DNA of 64,000 bases from Nocardioidaceae bacterium (GTDB lineage Bacteria; Actinomycetota; Actinomycetes; Propionibacteriales; Nocardioidaceae). Positions within the stretch are counted from its first letter, which is position 1, and every line of letters starts with the position of its first letter. The stretch is taken from NCBI GenBank assembly GCA_030447805.1, contig JAUJOE010000002.1, positions 1 to 64,000 of the forward strand, given 5' to 3'. The notes below the pieces were generated by a model. The model worked only from the letters and a program-made list of their open reading frames with translations, did not search any database and was not told the origin of the DNA. A program made the position numbers and the translations under genes. This document shows, piece by piece, positions 20,470 through 31,261 of the stretch.

Positions 20470-21760
20470 GTGGCCCGGCTCTTCGGCACCGACGGCCGCG
20501 GTGTCGCGGTGACCTGACCGCACGGCTGGCGATGGAACTCTCGGTCGCAGCGGCGCAGGTGCTCGGTCGCGGCGACGGGGTTCGCGACGGCCGGTCGCCG
20601 TCGTCGGGCGCGATCCACGGGCCTCTGGTGAGTTCCTCGAGGCGGCGGTGGTCAGCGGGCTGGCGTCGGCTGGAGTCGACGTACGCCGGCTGGGCGTGCT
20701 GGCGCGTTGCTTATCTGGCGGCTGACGATGCCGACTTCGGCGTGATGCTGTCGGCCTCCCACAACCCCATGCCCGACAACGGCATCAAGTTCTTTGCCCG
20801 CGGTGGCCGAAAACTTGACGACGAGGTCGAGGAAGCCATCGAACGAGCGCTCGGCGAGCAGCGGCGACTGCCGGTGGGCGGCGATGTCGGCAGAGTGGTG
20901 GACGATCTGACCGCCGCCGATCGGTACGTCGCCCACCTCGTCGGCACGGTCACCCAGCCGCTGACCGGCCTGAAGATCGTCGTCGACTGTGCGGAGGGTG
21001 CGGCCTTCGACGTAGCCGGCGTGCGCTGGGTCGAGCAGGGGCGGCCATCCATGCCGCGGATGGGCTGGAACATCAACGCCAACTGCGGGTCGACGTCACT
21101 CGCCTCCCTGCAGACGGCCGTGCAAGCCGCTGGCGCCGACGCCGGGTTCGCCCTCGACGGTGACGCCGACGGTGCAGGCCGTGGACGCCAGCGGCGCTGT
21201 CGTCGACGGTGACCAGTTGCTGGCGATCCTGGCGTTGGCACAACACGAGGTGGGGCAGCTGAAGGGCGACACGGTCGTGGCCACGGTGATGAGCAACCTC
21301 GGTTTCCTGGTGGCGATGCGTGCGGCCGGGTCACGGTCGTCCAAGCCAAGGTCGGCGACCGCTACGTGCTCGAAGAGATGCGTTCCGGCGGGTACGCGCT
21401 GGGCGGGGAGCAGTCAGGTCACCTGATCATGAGTGACCACGCAACCACCGGCGACGTTGCACGTTGCCGCCCGGATGGCAGCCAGCAAGCGTTCCCGCCG
21501 AACTTGCCGGCGTGATGACGCGGATGCGCAGGTGCTGGTGAACGTGCCCGACGTCGACAAGTCTCGCGCGCACAGTGATCCGACGGTGCAGGCGGCGGTC
21601 ACTGCGGCTGAGGCCGAGTTGGGGGATTCCGGTCGGGTCCTGCTCCGTCCGTCGGGCACCGAGCCACTGGTGCGGGTGATGGTCGAGGCCGCGTCAGCCG
21701 ACCAGGCGCAGGATTTGGCGCACCGCGCTTGCCGACGTGGTGCGCGCCTCCTCACGCTAA
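20470..21760 (+). pseudogene. glmM: phosphoglucosamine mutase, first copy, multiply broken
   Basis: Starts MARLFGTDG at a GTG 13 bases after rpsI. Recognisable blocks follow in different frames: [18 protein letters not shown], the active-serine block [83 protein letters not shown], and the phosphate-binding [15 protein letters not shown]. The ends match glmM, but at least seven indels and short deletions (for example the VRG of the N-terminus) break it. Protein identity to the intact copy at 25609 is roughly 70-75%, with many silent base differences. Either a recent pseudogene or a poorly sequenced second gene. Confidence 0.85.
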
Positions 21761-21763
21761 CGC

Positions 21764-21800
21764 CGAAGCGCACCGCCCCAGCTGGGTGCGGTGCGCTTCG
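21764..21800. terminator. strong bidirectional terminator hairpin
   Basis: CGAAGCGCACCGC and GCGGTGCGCTTCG form a perfect 13-bp stem with an 11-base loop, 3 bases after the first glmM stop and just before the end of the convergent M36 gene. Confidence 0.8.
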
Positions 21801-21830
21801 ACCTGTGTCAGTGCGCTGATCGGTTCCGGC

Positions 21831-24800
21831 TCAGGGGCCGACCAGCGTTACAGCCGCAGCCGGCGGTGAGAACGTCAACGTTCCCGCGAACTGCGCCGTC
21901 GTCAGCAGGGCTGTCCCCGGCGCAGCGGTTTTCGCTACCCGGGTGGTCAACGTGACCGAGCCCGTCTGGTCGACGCCGACCTTCCCCAGCGTCCACCGCA
22001 CCGCACGGGCCCTCGGGGCGTAGTCGCCGGTGCCGCTGGCGGCCACGAAGTTGAGCCCGGTTGGCAGCTCCACGATGCGGATGTCGGCGTTCGAGGACGC
22101 CTTGGGCCCGAGGTTGGTGTAGGTGAAGGTGTACTTCACCCGCTCACCCGGGGACGCCAGGGCCTTCCCGGCCGCCGTCATGAGGACGACCGGGTCTCCG
22201 GGGGACGGGTCTGGGCGTCGTACCCGAAGACCTCCAGCTCCGCCGCCCGCACCGACTCGTCGCGCGTTGAGGCGCTCTTGCAGTCGGTATCGTTCAGCGG
22301 GTCGTTGTCCTGCTCCCCGGCGAACCCCTTCTGCCCGGTGCACTGGTTCTCCAGCGCCACCAGCCGCACGTGCGTGGCGGTGGTGTCCGGGATGTCGAAC
22401 CGCTCGAAGGTGAGCGTCGGGACCAGCGGCCGCGGGCGCACGCCGTTGAACGCGTTGTGCGGACTGGTGTAGATCCGCTTGTACGGCGAAGCGGCAGTGT
22501 CCGACGACGGTACGAGCGACGAGCAGTCGTTGGTGGCCGACTCGGTGCAGACCTCGATCGCGAACTGCCGCAGCGCCGTGAACCGGCTCCCGGACTGGGG
22601 GTCCTCCGGCTGGGGCTCGCCCTCCTCGTCACCGTTGTCCGGCGGCACGAGCATCGCGCTCACCTTCACCGACCGGATGACCCGCGCGTTGTCGCCGGCA
22701 AGGTTGACGTTGACGAACGGGTGCGTGGTGTCGACGCTCACGCCGCTCATGCCCTTATTTGCGAAGTTCGTTTCCTCGGTGTCGTCGATCAGGTTGTCCG
22801 TGTTCACGCTGTTCAGGGAGGCCCCGTCGATCGACGCACCACTGAACTTGGAGGCGACGTTCCTCGACAGGTGGACCTCCCGAGCCGTGGTCGACCCCGC
22901 CCTGATGGTGGCCGTGGGCCGCTGCAAGCCGTAGCCGTCCGCCTGGAACACGAACTCGTACTTCCCCGGCACCATCCGGACGGTGTTCGGCAGCTCCGCA
23001 CTCGGCTTGGTGTCGGCGATCGGGGTCACCCGCGCCTCGTACCGGCCGACGTACAGGGTGCCTTCGACCGGCACCTCCCCATTGGCGCCGAGCCCGACCG
23101 CGCTGAGTTTGAGCGTGCCCTCGCGGGACAGCGGCGACACGTAGCCCGGCGTCGGCTGGACGTCCTCAGTGTTCTCGGTGCTGGCGTTGGACCCGAAGCC
23201 GTTGTTGGCGTACTCACGCCACATCAGCCGCAGGTTGGCGCCGCCGAACCGCATCTTGTCGGCCGCCAGCATCGCGTCGCGGGCGTCCAACATGGTCGTG
23301 GCCGGCTGTTGCAGCAGGAACGAGTCGAACAGCAGCTGCACCCAGCGCCGGTTACCGGGGCACTGCTTGGCCGGCCGCGGCTGCCGCGGTGGCTCGGCGA
23401 AGGTGTTGCCCTGCGCGCAAAGTCGCTGCAGCGCGTTGTTGCTGGCGGGGAACTTGGCGTTGTACTTCTTGATCATCGCCTGGCGGATGTCGATCTGCAC
23501 CGCGCTCCAGGGCTCACCGTCCGCGTGCACCTCCGGACCGGTGATGTCGTAGCCGAGGTCGCCGTACTGCAGCGGGTTGCGGTCGAGCCGGTAGTTGCGG
23601 ATGCCGGTCTTCTTGTTGCCGGTGACGTAGGCGCCCTCGACGAACGGGCTCACACCAGGCTTGTAGTTGTGCGCCAGCAGGTACTCCGCAGCGACCTGGT
23701 CCGACCAGGACTCACCCATGGAGCCGGCCTGGAAGCCGTTCAGCCCCGAGTCCGGTCCACCGACCATTCGGTTGGAGATGGCGTGGGTGTACTCGTGGCC
23801 GACGACGCCGAAGTCGTAGTCGCCGTCGACGCAGGGTGCGTAGAAGCCACCGGCGATCGGCTGGAACAGGTACTGGTTCGTGATGCCGGGGATGCCGTCC
23901 TGCAAGGTGATCTGGTTGGCGTTGTCGCGACCGCCGAAGGTGGGCGGCCCACCGGTCAGCGCACCGGACTGCACGTTGCCGACCTCGGGGTCGAGCGGCC
24001 GGCCACCGTTGCCGAAGTTGGAGTCCTGCAGGTTGAAGTTCTGCTCGGTGAAGCCGAGGAAGTACGAGAAGTCGTGCATCCGGTTGTGGCTCGAGAACAG
24101 GTGCGTCACCGAGGCCAGGATGTCGTTGCCGGGCTCCACCGGGGTGGTCGACGTCTGGTCACCGGGGATGAGGACGGCGGGGTCGCAGCGCTCGTTGTTC
24201 CAGACGTCGTTGAACGGGTGGAGGTACTCCCGGTCGACGTCGAACGGCCGCTGGCCGAACGCGCCCGGCGTCAGGTTCCCGAACACGATGGTGTTCGGGT
24301 TCGCCCACGCCTCGGCGGTGATCGCCGCGTTGCCCTGGGTGGTGAACGTGGGAATGTCAGTGCGTGGGTCGACGTCCCAAGGCCCGCGGGCCGCAAGGTT
24401 GTTGAGGTCACTCGGTGGGTTGTCGCACTGGGGGTCCTTCACGCCGCCGACCTGGGTCTCCCAGCAGCCGATGTTGCGGTTGTCGGCTGTGTGGTCGGGG
24501 CTGAAGTTCAGCACCGGGTTGGCCAGGAAGTACTTCCACTTCGGGGGAAGTTGAAGCCTGCGTCGGCCTCCTGCTCGCTGGCGGTGAAGGTGCCGGCGTA
24601 CTCGCCGGTGACGATCGGCTCTGCGCCCTCGAACGAACAAACCTCGACCGTGTAGCCGCCCGCCTCGATCGGGCCAGTGTAGGTCTGGATCTCCGGGCTC
24701 GTCCCGGTGTCCTGGCTGGAGACCACGGTGCCCGTGGGATCGACCAGCCTGATGAAGATGTCGTTGGCCGGGTTGGCCGCGCTGGCGCTGTAGATGATTG

Positions 24801-25357
24801 TCTGGGTCTGGGCGTCGACCTGGAACGGCCCTGATTTGCCACACTCAGTGGCGGTGTAGGTGCCTTGGAACGGCTCAGTGAACTCGCTCATTGCCGGACG
24901 CAGCGGTGCCTGCACTGGGCCGGCCGCGAAGTTGTCGACCTGGTTGTACCGCACCAGCACGTTGCCGTTGGCAGCGTCGACGTAGGAGGTGTACGCCGCA
25001 GCGACGCCACCGGGGGAGTTGACGACGTTGACTTCGTAGACCTGGCGAACGCTGCCGTTCGGTGCGGCCAGCGCCCGCAGGCGCACCTGCTGCTCCTGGG
25101 CGAAGCCGGGGACGCCGAACCTTGTCCAGCCGGCAAACTGCCGGGGGTGACACCGGACACGTCTGCGACGGGGATGCCCGGCGCATTCTTCGACCGCAGG
25201 TTGTCTACCGCGGCCTTCCAGGCAGCCACCGCGCTGAGGGTGGCGGGGGCAGCACGACGTCGGGCTGCACCCTGGCGAGGGACGATGAGACATAGGCGAC
25301 CCGACGGTCTGGCGCCAGGCCCACCGTCACCATGCCGTCGGCTGCCGGCTTGCCGCC
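21831..25357 (-). pseudogene. M36 fungalysin-type metalloprotease, 5'-truncated and inverted, with DUF11 domain
   Basis: Coding runs right to left in several frames. The remaining N-terminus is the end of an FTP propeptide domain ([20 protein letters not shown] near 25330), followed by a PPC/CUB-like beta domain (SEFTEPFQGTYTATECG). The peptidase core has PKWKYFLANP, NRMHDFSYFLGFTEQNFN, the zinc motif HEYTH in GVVGHEYTHAISNRMVGG, and MGESWSD with the third ligand. The C-terminus is a DUF11-type wall-repeat domain (VKYTFTYTNLGPKASSN). Breaks occur near 22200, 24545, 25120 and 25250. About 165 N-terminal residues including the signal peptide are missing at a sharp junction with an rpsI fragment (25359), so this copy cannot be secreted as it stands. 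Confidence 0.88.
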
Positions 25358-25358
25358 G

Positions 25359-25593
25359 TGACAGGCATGGTGGGGCAGTACGACGTCGTCGCGCGCATCC
25401 ATGGCGGCGGCGCCAGCGGCCAGGCCGGTGCACTGCGTCTCGGTGTCTCCCGCGCACTGAACGAGATCGATGTCGAGGCGCACCGTCCGTCGCTCAAGAA
25501 GGCGGGCATGTTGACCCGTGACGCGCGGATCAAGGAGCGCAAGAAGGCAGGTCTGAAGAAGGCCCGTAAGGCGCCTCAGTACAGCAAGCGCTG
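25359..25593 (+). pseudogene. 30S ribosomal protein S9, 5'-truncated second copy
   Basis: Bases 25359-25593 read in one clean frame from [20 protein letters not shown] to the S9 tail [19 protein letters not shown]. This is the C-terminal ~78 residues of S9, very similar to the copy ending at 20456. The first ~80 residues are absent. It begins exactly where the inverted M36 gene is cut, and runs directly into an intact glmM, which reproduces the rpsI-glmM order. Confidence 0.88.
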
Positions 25594-25608
25594 ACCCCTG
25601 CCCAGCCG

Positions 25609-26982
25609 GTGTCTCGACTCTTCGGCACAGACGGGGTGCGGGGGGTCGCCAACCGCGACCTCACGGCTGAGCTCGTGCACGACCTCTGCGTTGCGGCGGC
25701 GCGTGTGCTGGGCGTCGACGCCGAGACGCCGTCGGCCGGGAGCGTGGCCGCACGGGGCCGTCCCCGACCGGTGGCAGTGGTGGGTCGTGACCCGCGGGCC
25801 TCTGGTGACTTCCTCGAGTCGGTCGTGGTGGGTGCGCTTGCGTCTGCCGGGGTCGACGTACGCCGGTTGGGGGTGCTGCCGACTCCCGGCGTCGCCTACC
25901 TCACCGCGGAGACGGACGCGGACTTCGGCGTAATGATCTCCGCCTCTCACAACCCGATGCCGGACAACGGGATCAAGTTCTTCGCCCGCGGGGGGCTAAA
26001 GCTCGAGGACGCCGCCGAGGACGCGATCGAGTCGGGCATGGGGGAGGACTGGCCACGACCCGTCGGCGCGGACGTGGGACGCGTCGTCGACCTGGCCGAC
26101 GCGACCGGTCGATACGTGGCGCACCTGGTGTCGACGGTGCCTGCCCCGCTCACCGGCCTGACCATCGTTGTGGACTGTGCCAACGGGGCGTCCTGGCAGG
26201 TCGCACCGGCGGCCCTCACGGCCGCGGGGGCTGCCGTCGTCGCGATCCACGATCAGCCGGACGGGCTCAACATCAACGCCGACTGCGGTTCGACGCATCT
26301 TGGGCCACTGCAGCGCGCGGTCGTGGAGCAGAGCGCCGACGTCGGCTTCGCCCTCGACGGTGACGCGGACCGGGTCCTTGCCGTGGATGCGCGCGGTGAC
26401 GTCGTGGACGGCGACCAGATCCTGGCCGTTCTCGCGCTGGCCGCGCACGAGGCGAAGGCGCTGCCGCACAACACCGTCGTCGCAACGGTGATGAGCAACC
26501 TGGGTTTCGTGACTGCTCTCACCGGTGCAGGCATCAAAGTCGTGCAGGCCAAGGTGGGCGATCGCTACGTGCTCGAGGAGATGCGGGCCGGCGCCTTCGC
26601 GTTGGGCGGTGAGCAGTCCGGCCACGTGATCATGAGCGCCCACGCGACGACCGGTGACGGCGTGCTCGCCGCGCTGCACGTCGCCGCCCGAATGGCGTCT
26701 ACAGGGCGCCCCCTTGCCGAGCTGGCCGCCGTGATGGCGAAGTACCCACAGACCCTCGTCAACGTGGCCGGCGTCGACAAGGCCCGCGCCCACTCCGACG
26801 AGACAGTCGCCGCTGCGGTCAAGCAGGCAGAGGAGGAGCTGGGCTCCACCGGCCGGGTCCTGCTGCGTCCGTCGGGCACCGAGCCGCTGGTGCGGGTCAT
26901 GGTCGAAGCCGCGTCCGCCGACCAGGCTGACATGCTGGCGCACCGCCTCGCCGACGTGGTGAGGCTGTCGCTCGCCCTCTAA
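25609..26982 (+). CDS. glmM: phosphoglucosamine mutase
   Basis: An intact 457-residue enzyme that converts glucosamine-6-phosphate to glucosamine-1-phosphate for peptidoglycan precursor UDP-GlcNAc. The phosphorylated serine is S113 in [16 protein letters not shown]. The Mg2+-binding [11 protein letters not shown] lies near residue 250, the sugar-binding [10 protein letters not shown] follows, and [15 protein letters not shown] is near the C-terminus. The start is a GTG giving [18 protein letters not shown], 15 bases after the S9 fragment. A terminator with a T-run follows. Because the other copy is broken, this is probably the working gene. Confidence 0.97.
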   Translation: MSRLFGTDGVRGVANRDLTAELVHDLCVAAARVLGVDAETPSAGSVAARGRPRPVAVVGRDPRASGDFLESVVVGALASAGVDVRRLGVLPTPGVAYLTAETDADFGVMISASHNPMPDNGIKFFARGGLKLEDAAEDAIESGMGEDWPRPVGADVGRVVDLADATGRYVAHLVSTVPAPLTGLTIVVDCANGASWQVAPAALTAAGAAVVAIHDQPDGLNINADCGSTHLGPLQRAVVEQSADVGFALDGDADRVLAVDARGDVVDGDQILAVLALAAHEAKALPHNTVVATVMSNLGFVTALTGAGIKVVQAKVGDRYVLEEMRAGAFALGGEQSGHVIMSAHATTGDGVLAALHVAARMASTGRPLAELAAVMAKYPQTLVNVAGVDKARAHSDETVAAAVKQAEEELGSTGRVLLRPSGTEPLVRVMVEAASADQADMLAHRLADVVRLSLAL

Positions 26983-27005
26983 CGCGAGACGCAGCGGGAC
27001 CTATC

Positions 27006-27042
27006 CGCCACGGTCGCCGACGGCTGGTGGCGCACTATTTTT
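27006..27042 (+). terminator. intrinsic terminator after glmM
   Basis: CGCCAC (27006-27011) and GTGGCG (27027-27032) form a stem around a GC-rich loop, followed by CACTATTTTTCTG. The stem plus T-run lies 24 bases after the glmM stop. Confidence 0.6.
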
Positions 27043-27136
27043 CTGTCACACCGTAACCTTCTGCGCACATCGGCGTTAAGGTAGAGAACCATCTGCCGGC
27101 CGCATCGCTCCTCGCCCAGACGAAAAGGTGCTCCAC

Positions 27137-30100
27137 ATGCCCTCACGCCTTGTCTTCCTTCGCCGCCGCAGCCTTTCGGTTGTGGCGGCACTTTCCGTTT
27201 CCGGACTCCTGCTCGCAGGCACGACGACGCCTTTCGGCGCTGCCGCCGTGTCCGAACCCGATGACGGGTCGGCAAGCGAGATCCACGACGTCTTCGGCGC
27301 GGAGGGCGGGCTCAACGACCTTGACACCCGCGCCGGACGGTTGACTCCCTCGAGCGCCGCCAAGTCACGCGTCGACGCCCTCGGTGCCCGCGTGGAGTGG
27401 AACCGATACGGGACCCCCGCCTCGCTGATCAAGACCAGCGGATACTTGGCCACTGGCCTGAACAGCAACCCCGTCACGGCCGCGAAGTCGTTCATCTCGG
27501 CCAACCGGGCGCTGTTCCGCCTCTCCGCGGCCGGCCTCGACAACCTGGAAGTGATCAACGACTCGAAGTTGACCGGCAGCCCAGCCCACGTGGTGCTGTT
27601 CCGGCAGCGCTTTGGCTCGCTTCCGGCAGCCCAGGACGGCATGATCAGCGTCGGTGTCGTCGCCGGCAAGATCGCCTACGTCTCGTCGTCAGCGGTCGGT
27701 GACGGCAACGCGCCCGCAGCACCGAGCCTCCAGCCGACCAAGGCCTGGCAGATCGCGGCCGCCAGCGTCGACAGGGCCGCCCCGGACACCGCCATCAGCG
27801 GAGTGCGGCAGGAGCGAGGCTGGACGGTCTTCGCGGTCGAGGGGTTCACCGAGCCGCAGCGGTCCCGACTGGTGGCGCTGCCCACGCCGAAGGACGGGGT
27901 GCGACCCGCCTTCGAGACCATCGTCTACCCCAACTCCTCCTCCGACGAGCACGCCTACACCGTCTTCGTCGACGCCCAAACCGAAAAGGTCCTGTTCCGC
28001 ACCAACCGCACCAGCCACGCCAGCACCGCCAGCACCGCCAGCACGCTGCCCCGGACCGGAGCCCTTTCGATGGCGCCCACCGCGGGGGAGTTCTCAGGCT
28101 CCTACACCGCGACGGCCTGTGGCCCGAGGGAGCCGATCGAGGTCCCCGCCGGCACCAAGAGCATCACGGTGATTGCAGCCGCCACCGTGACGGTCAACGA
28201 CATCGTCCTCAACCTGTATGACCCCAATGGCGACTCGGTCGGCGGTCCCGGTGACACCCTCTTCAGCCCCGAGTTCGTGCAGTACGACAGGAATGGCCAG
28301 GAGCTGCAGCCCGGCACCTACCACGCAGAGGTCTGCCCCTTCGACGCCAACCAGTTGGATCCCACCACCTACAACGGCGCCTACGTGACCAGCGACGTGT
28401 TCCCCAACCCCTTCAAGTCCCCGAAGTGGAAGTACTTCACCGCGAACCCGCCGCTGGGCGGCGAGAACACCGACACCCGCATCATCGGCTGCTTCACTCG
28501 CGCCGACGCCCAGACGGACCCCGGTCCCCTTCCCGCCGGCTGTGACCGTGAGGAGGGCAACCTGGCGGCCCGGGCACCCTGGGACCAGGACACCCGGACG
28601 AACACACCGTCGTTCACCACCCGCGGCAACAACGCCCGCACCGCCGAGGCCTGGTTCAACTTCCGCGGCCCCGGTCCGTTGGGCCAGATGCCGATCAGCA
28701 TCAACCGCGAGTACATCTACAACTGGACCGACCAGTGGCGCGACGAGAAGTGCTCGCCGACCGTGTTCACCTCGCCGCAGCGCAACGACATCGACGCCGC
28801 GACGACGAGCCTGTTCGTGAACCACAACCGGATGCACGACTGGTCGTACTTCCTCGGCTTCACCGAGAACAACTTCAACATGCAGGAGAACAACTTCGGC
28901 AACACCTCGCCGCAACGGGAGAACGACCCCGAGGTTGGCCAGTCCCAGGCCGGCGCCATCCAGGGTGGCTTCCCCAGCTTCACCGGCCGCGACAACGCCA
29001 ACCAGACCACGCTGAACGACGGCATCCCCGGTATCACCAACATGTACCTGTGGCAGCCGCTGCCTGGCGCGTTCTACGCCTCCTGCACCGACGGCGACTT
29101 CGACCAGTCCGTCATCGGCCACGAGTACACCCACGCCATCTCCAACCGCATGGTCGGCGGCCCCGATGCGGGCTTGACCTCCAGCGCCGACGGCCAGGCG
29201 CGGGCGATGGGTGAGAGCTACAGCGACCTCACCGCCGTCGAGTACCTCATGGAGTACGACTACGTGCCCACCGACGGCGAGAACCCATTCTCTGTCGGCG
29301 CCTACGTGACCGGTAACGAGCAGGCCGGCATCCGCAACTACGGGATGAACAACAGCCCGCTGAACTTCAGCGACGTGCAGGGCTACGACGGCAGCGGCGT
29401 GGGAGAGCCCGCACGACGACGGCGAGATCTGGAGTGCGGTCAACTACGACATCCGCCAGGCCATGATCGCCAGGTACAACGGACGCTTCCCGCGAGCAAC
29501 CAGGGCCTGCAGGAGCGCTGCGCGGACGGCGTGGTGCAGGCCAACAAGTGCCCCGGCAACCGGCGCTGGATGCAGATCGTCTTCGATGCCTACCTGATGA
29601 TGCCGCCGGCGGTCAGCATGCTGGGGGCTCGCGACGCCTACCTCGGCGCCGACCTGCTGCGCTTCGGCGGAGCGAACCAGAAGCTGCTGTGGGACAACTT
29701 CGCCCGCCGCGGCTTCGGTGCCAAGGCATCCACCACGGGCACCGACGACACACAGCCGATCGCCAGCTTCGAGTCGCCGAAGTCGACAAACGAGGCGACC
29801 ATCACCTTCAGGCCGGTCGACGCCGCACGTGAGCTGATCAAGGGCGTCCGGATCTACGTCGGCCACTACGAAGGCAGGGTCACGCCCATCGCCGACACGG
29901 TTGCCAAGGACGCGGACCCGGCTACGCCGGAGTTCAGTGACACCGCGAGGTTCCTCCCCGGCACGTACGAGTTCGTCGTCCAGGCACCCGGCTACGGGAT
30001 GACACGGATTACTCGTACGTTCAAGGCATCGGAGACCCGGCCGGTCAACTTCCTGCTGGTCCCCAACTTGGCGTCGGTGACCAACGGCGCGACTATCACG

Positions 30101-31144
30101 GGTGACGGGGTCAACCTGCGGAACCTGATCGACGACACCGAGAGAAGCAACTTCGTGTCCGGCAGGCCGGGCACCGAGTTCGGTGGCACCGTCGGCAACG
30201 ACGCCAACACGGTGCGCGGCCGTCAGGTGACCGTGGATCTTGCGGGCAAAGCCAGCAAGCTTGTCGACGTGGTGAAGGTCAGCGCTCTGCTTCGCTCCGG
30301 TGCCCCGTGCGAAGGCGAGGAGGAGTGCGACCCGCAGGACAACTCGCAGAACAGGTTCTCGGCGCTGCGTCAGTTCGCCATCGAGACCTGCACGGTCACC
30401 GCGACGAACAACTGTAGCCAGCGCAGCACCGCTGACAACGCCGGTGCGGGCTTCAACCGGGTCTTCACCAGCCGGCCGGAGGCGTTCCCGGCCAGTGTGC
30501 CGCGGCCGCTCGCACCGAGCCTTATCCTCCGCGAGTTCGATGTGCCGGACACCCGGGCGACGCACGTGCGGATGGTCGTGCTGAGCAACCAGTGCACCGG
30601 CAACAGCGAGTACCACGGCGACCAGGACAACGACCCGTTCGTCAACTCCGACTGCCGGACCGATGGCCTGGTCTCCGCTCCGGACGAGTCACGGATCGCT
30701 CCGCAGGACACCAACGTCCGGGCCGCCGAGCTGCAGGTGTTCTCGGCCGGCGGTGACGGTGGCGGTGGCTCCGGCACCCCGATGGACCCCTTCGTGGCGT
30801 TCACGAAGACCGGTCCCGCGTTGGCGGACCAGGGGCAGACGATCAGCTACACGCTCGACTACGCCAACCTCGGTCCGGCGGCGTCGGAGCAGGCGAAGAT
30901 CACCGACAAGCTGCCCAAGGGCGTCTCGTTCGTGTCGGCCAGCGGCCGGGACAGCTACAACGCGAGCACCCGGACGGTGACCTGGAAGCTCGGCAGCGTC
31001 GACGTGCTCGAGGAGGGCTCGGTCACTTTGAAGGTGCAGGTCTCCCCCGGTCTTGCCACCGGGAGTGTGCTGACCAACACCGCGAGCTTCTCGGGCGCGT
31101 TGACCACTGCCACTCCGGCGTTGGCGGCGACGTTGGTTTTGTAG
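27137..31144 (+). CDS. secreted M36 fungalysin-type metalloprotease with DUF11 domain
   Basis: About 1,335 residues. Order: signal peptide (1-35, RRRSLSVVAALSVSGLLLAG), FTP propeptide domain (about 60-200), a PPC/CUB-like beta domain (about 315-405), peptidase core with the zinc site HEYTH at 662-666 and MGESYSD supplying the third ligand, a discoidin-like region (about 970-1210), and a C-terminal DUF11 domain (about 1220-1335). The ATG at 27137 is preferred because AAAGG lies 9 bases upstream; the GTG at 27128 is less likely. Two compensating indels (about 29405 and 29490) garble about 28 residues that should read PHDDGEIWSAVNYDIRQAM. It probably digests external protein after autoprocessing. 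A paralogue lies inverted at 21831-25357. Confidence 0.95.
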   Translation: MPSRLVFLRRRSLSVVAALSVSGLLLAGTTTPFGAAAVSEPDDGSASEIHDVFGAEGGLNDLDTRAGRLTPSSAAKSRVDALGARVEWNRYGTPASLIKTSGYLATGLNSNPVTAAKSFISANRALFRLSAAGLDNLEVINDSKLTGSPAHVVLFRQRFGSLPAAQDGMISVGVVAGKIAYVSSSAVGDGNAPAAPSLQPTKAWQIAAASVDRAAPDTAISGVRQERGWTVFAVEGFTEPQRSRLVALPTPKDGVRPAFETIVYPNSSSDEHAYTVFVDAQTEKVLFRTNRTSHASTASTASTLPRTGALSMAPTAGEFSGSYTATACGPREPIEVPAGTKSITVIAAATVTVNDIVLNLYDPNGDSVGGPGDTLFSPEFVQYDRNGQELQPGTYHAEVCPFDANQLDPTTYNGAYVTSDVFPNPFKSPKWKYFTANPPLGGENTDTRIIGCFTRADAQTDPGPLPAGCDREEGNLAARAPWDQDTRTNTPSFTTRGNNARTAEAWFNFRGPGPLGQMPISINREYIYNWTDQWRDEKCSPTVFTSPQRNDIDAATTSLFVNHNRMHDWSYFLGFTENNFNMQENNFGNTSPQRENDPEVGQSQAGAIQGGFPSFTGRDNANQTTLNDGIPGITNMYLWQPLPGAFYASCTDGDFDQSVIGHEYTHAISNRMVGGPDAGLTSSADGQARAMGESYSDLTAVEYLMEYDYVPTDGENPFSVGAYVTGNEQAGIRNYGMNNSPLNFSDVQGYDGSGVGEPARRRRDLECGQLRHPPGHDRQVQRTLPASNQGLQERCADGVVQANKCPGNRRWMQIVFDAYLMMPPAVSMLGARDAYLGADLLRFGGANQKLLWDNFARRGFGAKASTTGTDDTQPIASFESPKSTNEATITFRPVDAARELIKGVRIYVGHYEGRVTPIADTVAKDADPATPEFSDTARFLPGTYEFVVQAPGYGMTRITRTFKASETRPVNFLLVPNLASVTNGATITGDGVNLRNLIDDTERSNFVSGRPGTEFGGTVGNDANTVRGRQVTVDLAGKASKLVDVVKVSALLRSGAPCEGEEECDPQDNSQNRFSALRQFAIETCTVTATNNCSQRSTADNAGAGFNRVFTSRPEAFPASVPRPLAPSLILREFDVPDTRATHVRMVVLSNQCTGNSEYHGDQDNDPFVNSDCRTDGLVSAPDESRIAPQDTNVRAAELQVFSAGGDGGGGSGTPMDPFVAFTKTGPALADQGQTISYTLDYANLGPAASEQAKITDKLPKGVSFVSASGRDSYNASTRTVTWKLGSVDVLEEGSVTLKVQVSPGLATGSVLTNTASFSGALTTATPALAATLVL

Positions 31145-31163
31145 CGGAGGAGCTGTGGCCGCA

Positions 31164-31208
31164 CAGGCCGGTCGCGCTGGCCGCTTGTCCTCCAGCGCGA
31201 CCGGCCTG
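31164..31208. terminator. strong bidirectional terminator hairpin
   Basis: CAGGCCGGTCGCGCTGG and CCAGCGCGACCGGCCTG pair perfectly over 17 bases with an 11-base loop, 19 bases after the M36 stop and before the end of the convergent ABC transporter gene. Confidence 0.85.
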
Positions 31209-31261
31209 ACGCTATGCGTGGAAGGCTGGCGACATCGGGGTCAGGCGGGGGCTCGGTTTGC

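Noticed and set aside
22370-24655. A 761-residue plus-strand frame opposite the M36 protease
   Set aside because: It is an artefact of GC-rich codons on the other strand; composition is Val/Arg/Gly-rich with no domain, and the minus strand has the zinc site and conserved blocks.
28094-30616. Long minus-strand frames opposite the second M36 protease
   Set aside because: Shadow frames with Val/Gly/Arg/His-rich content and no family features.
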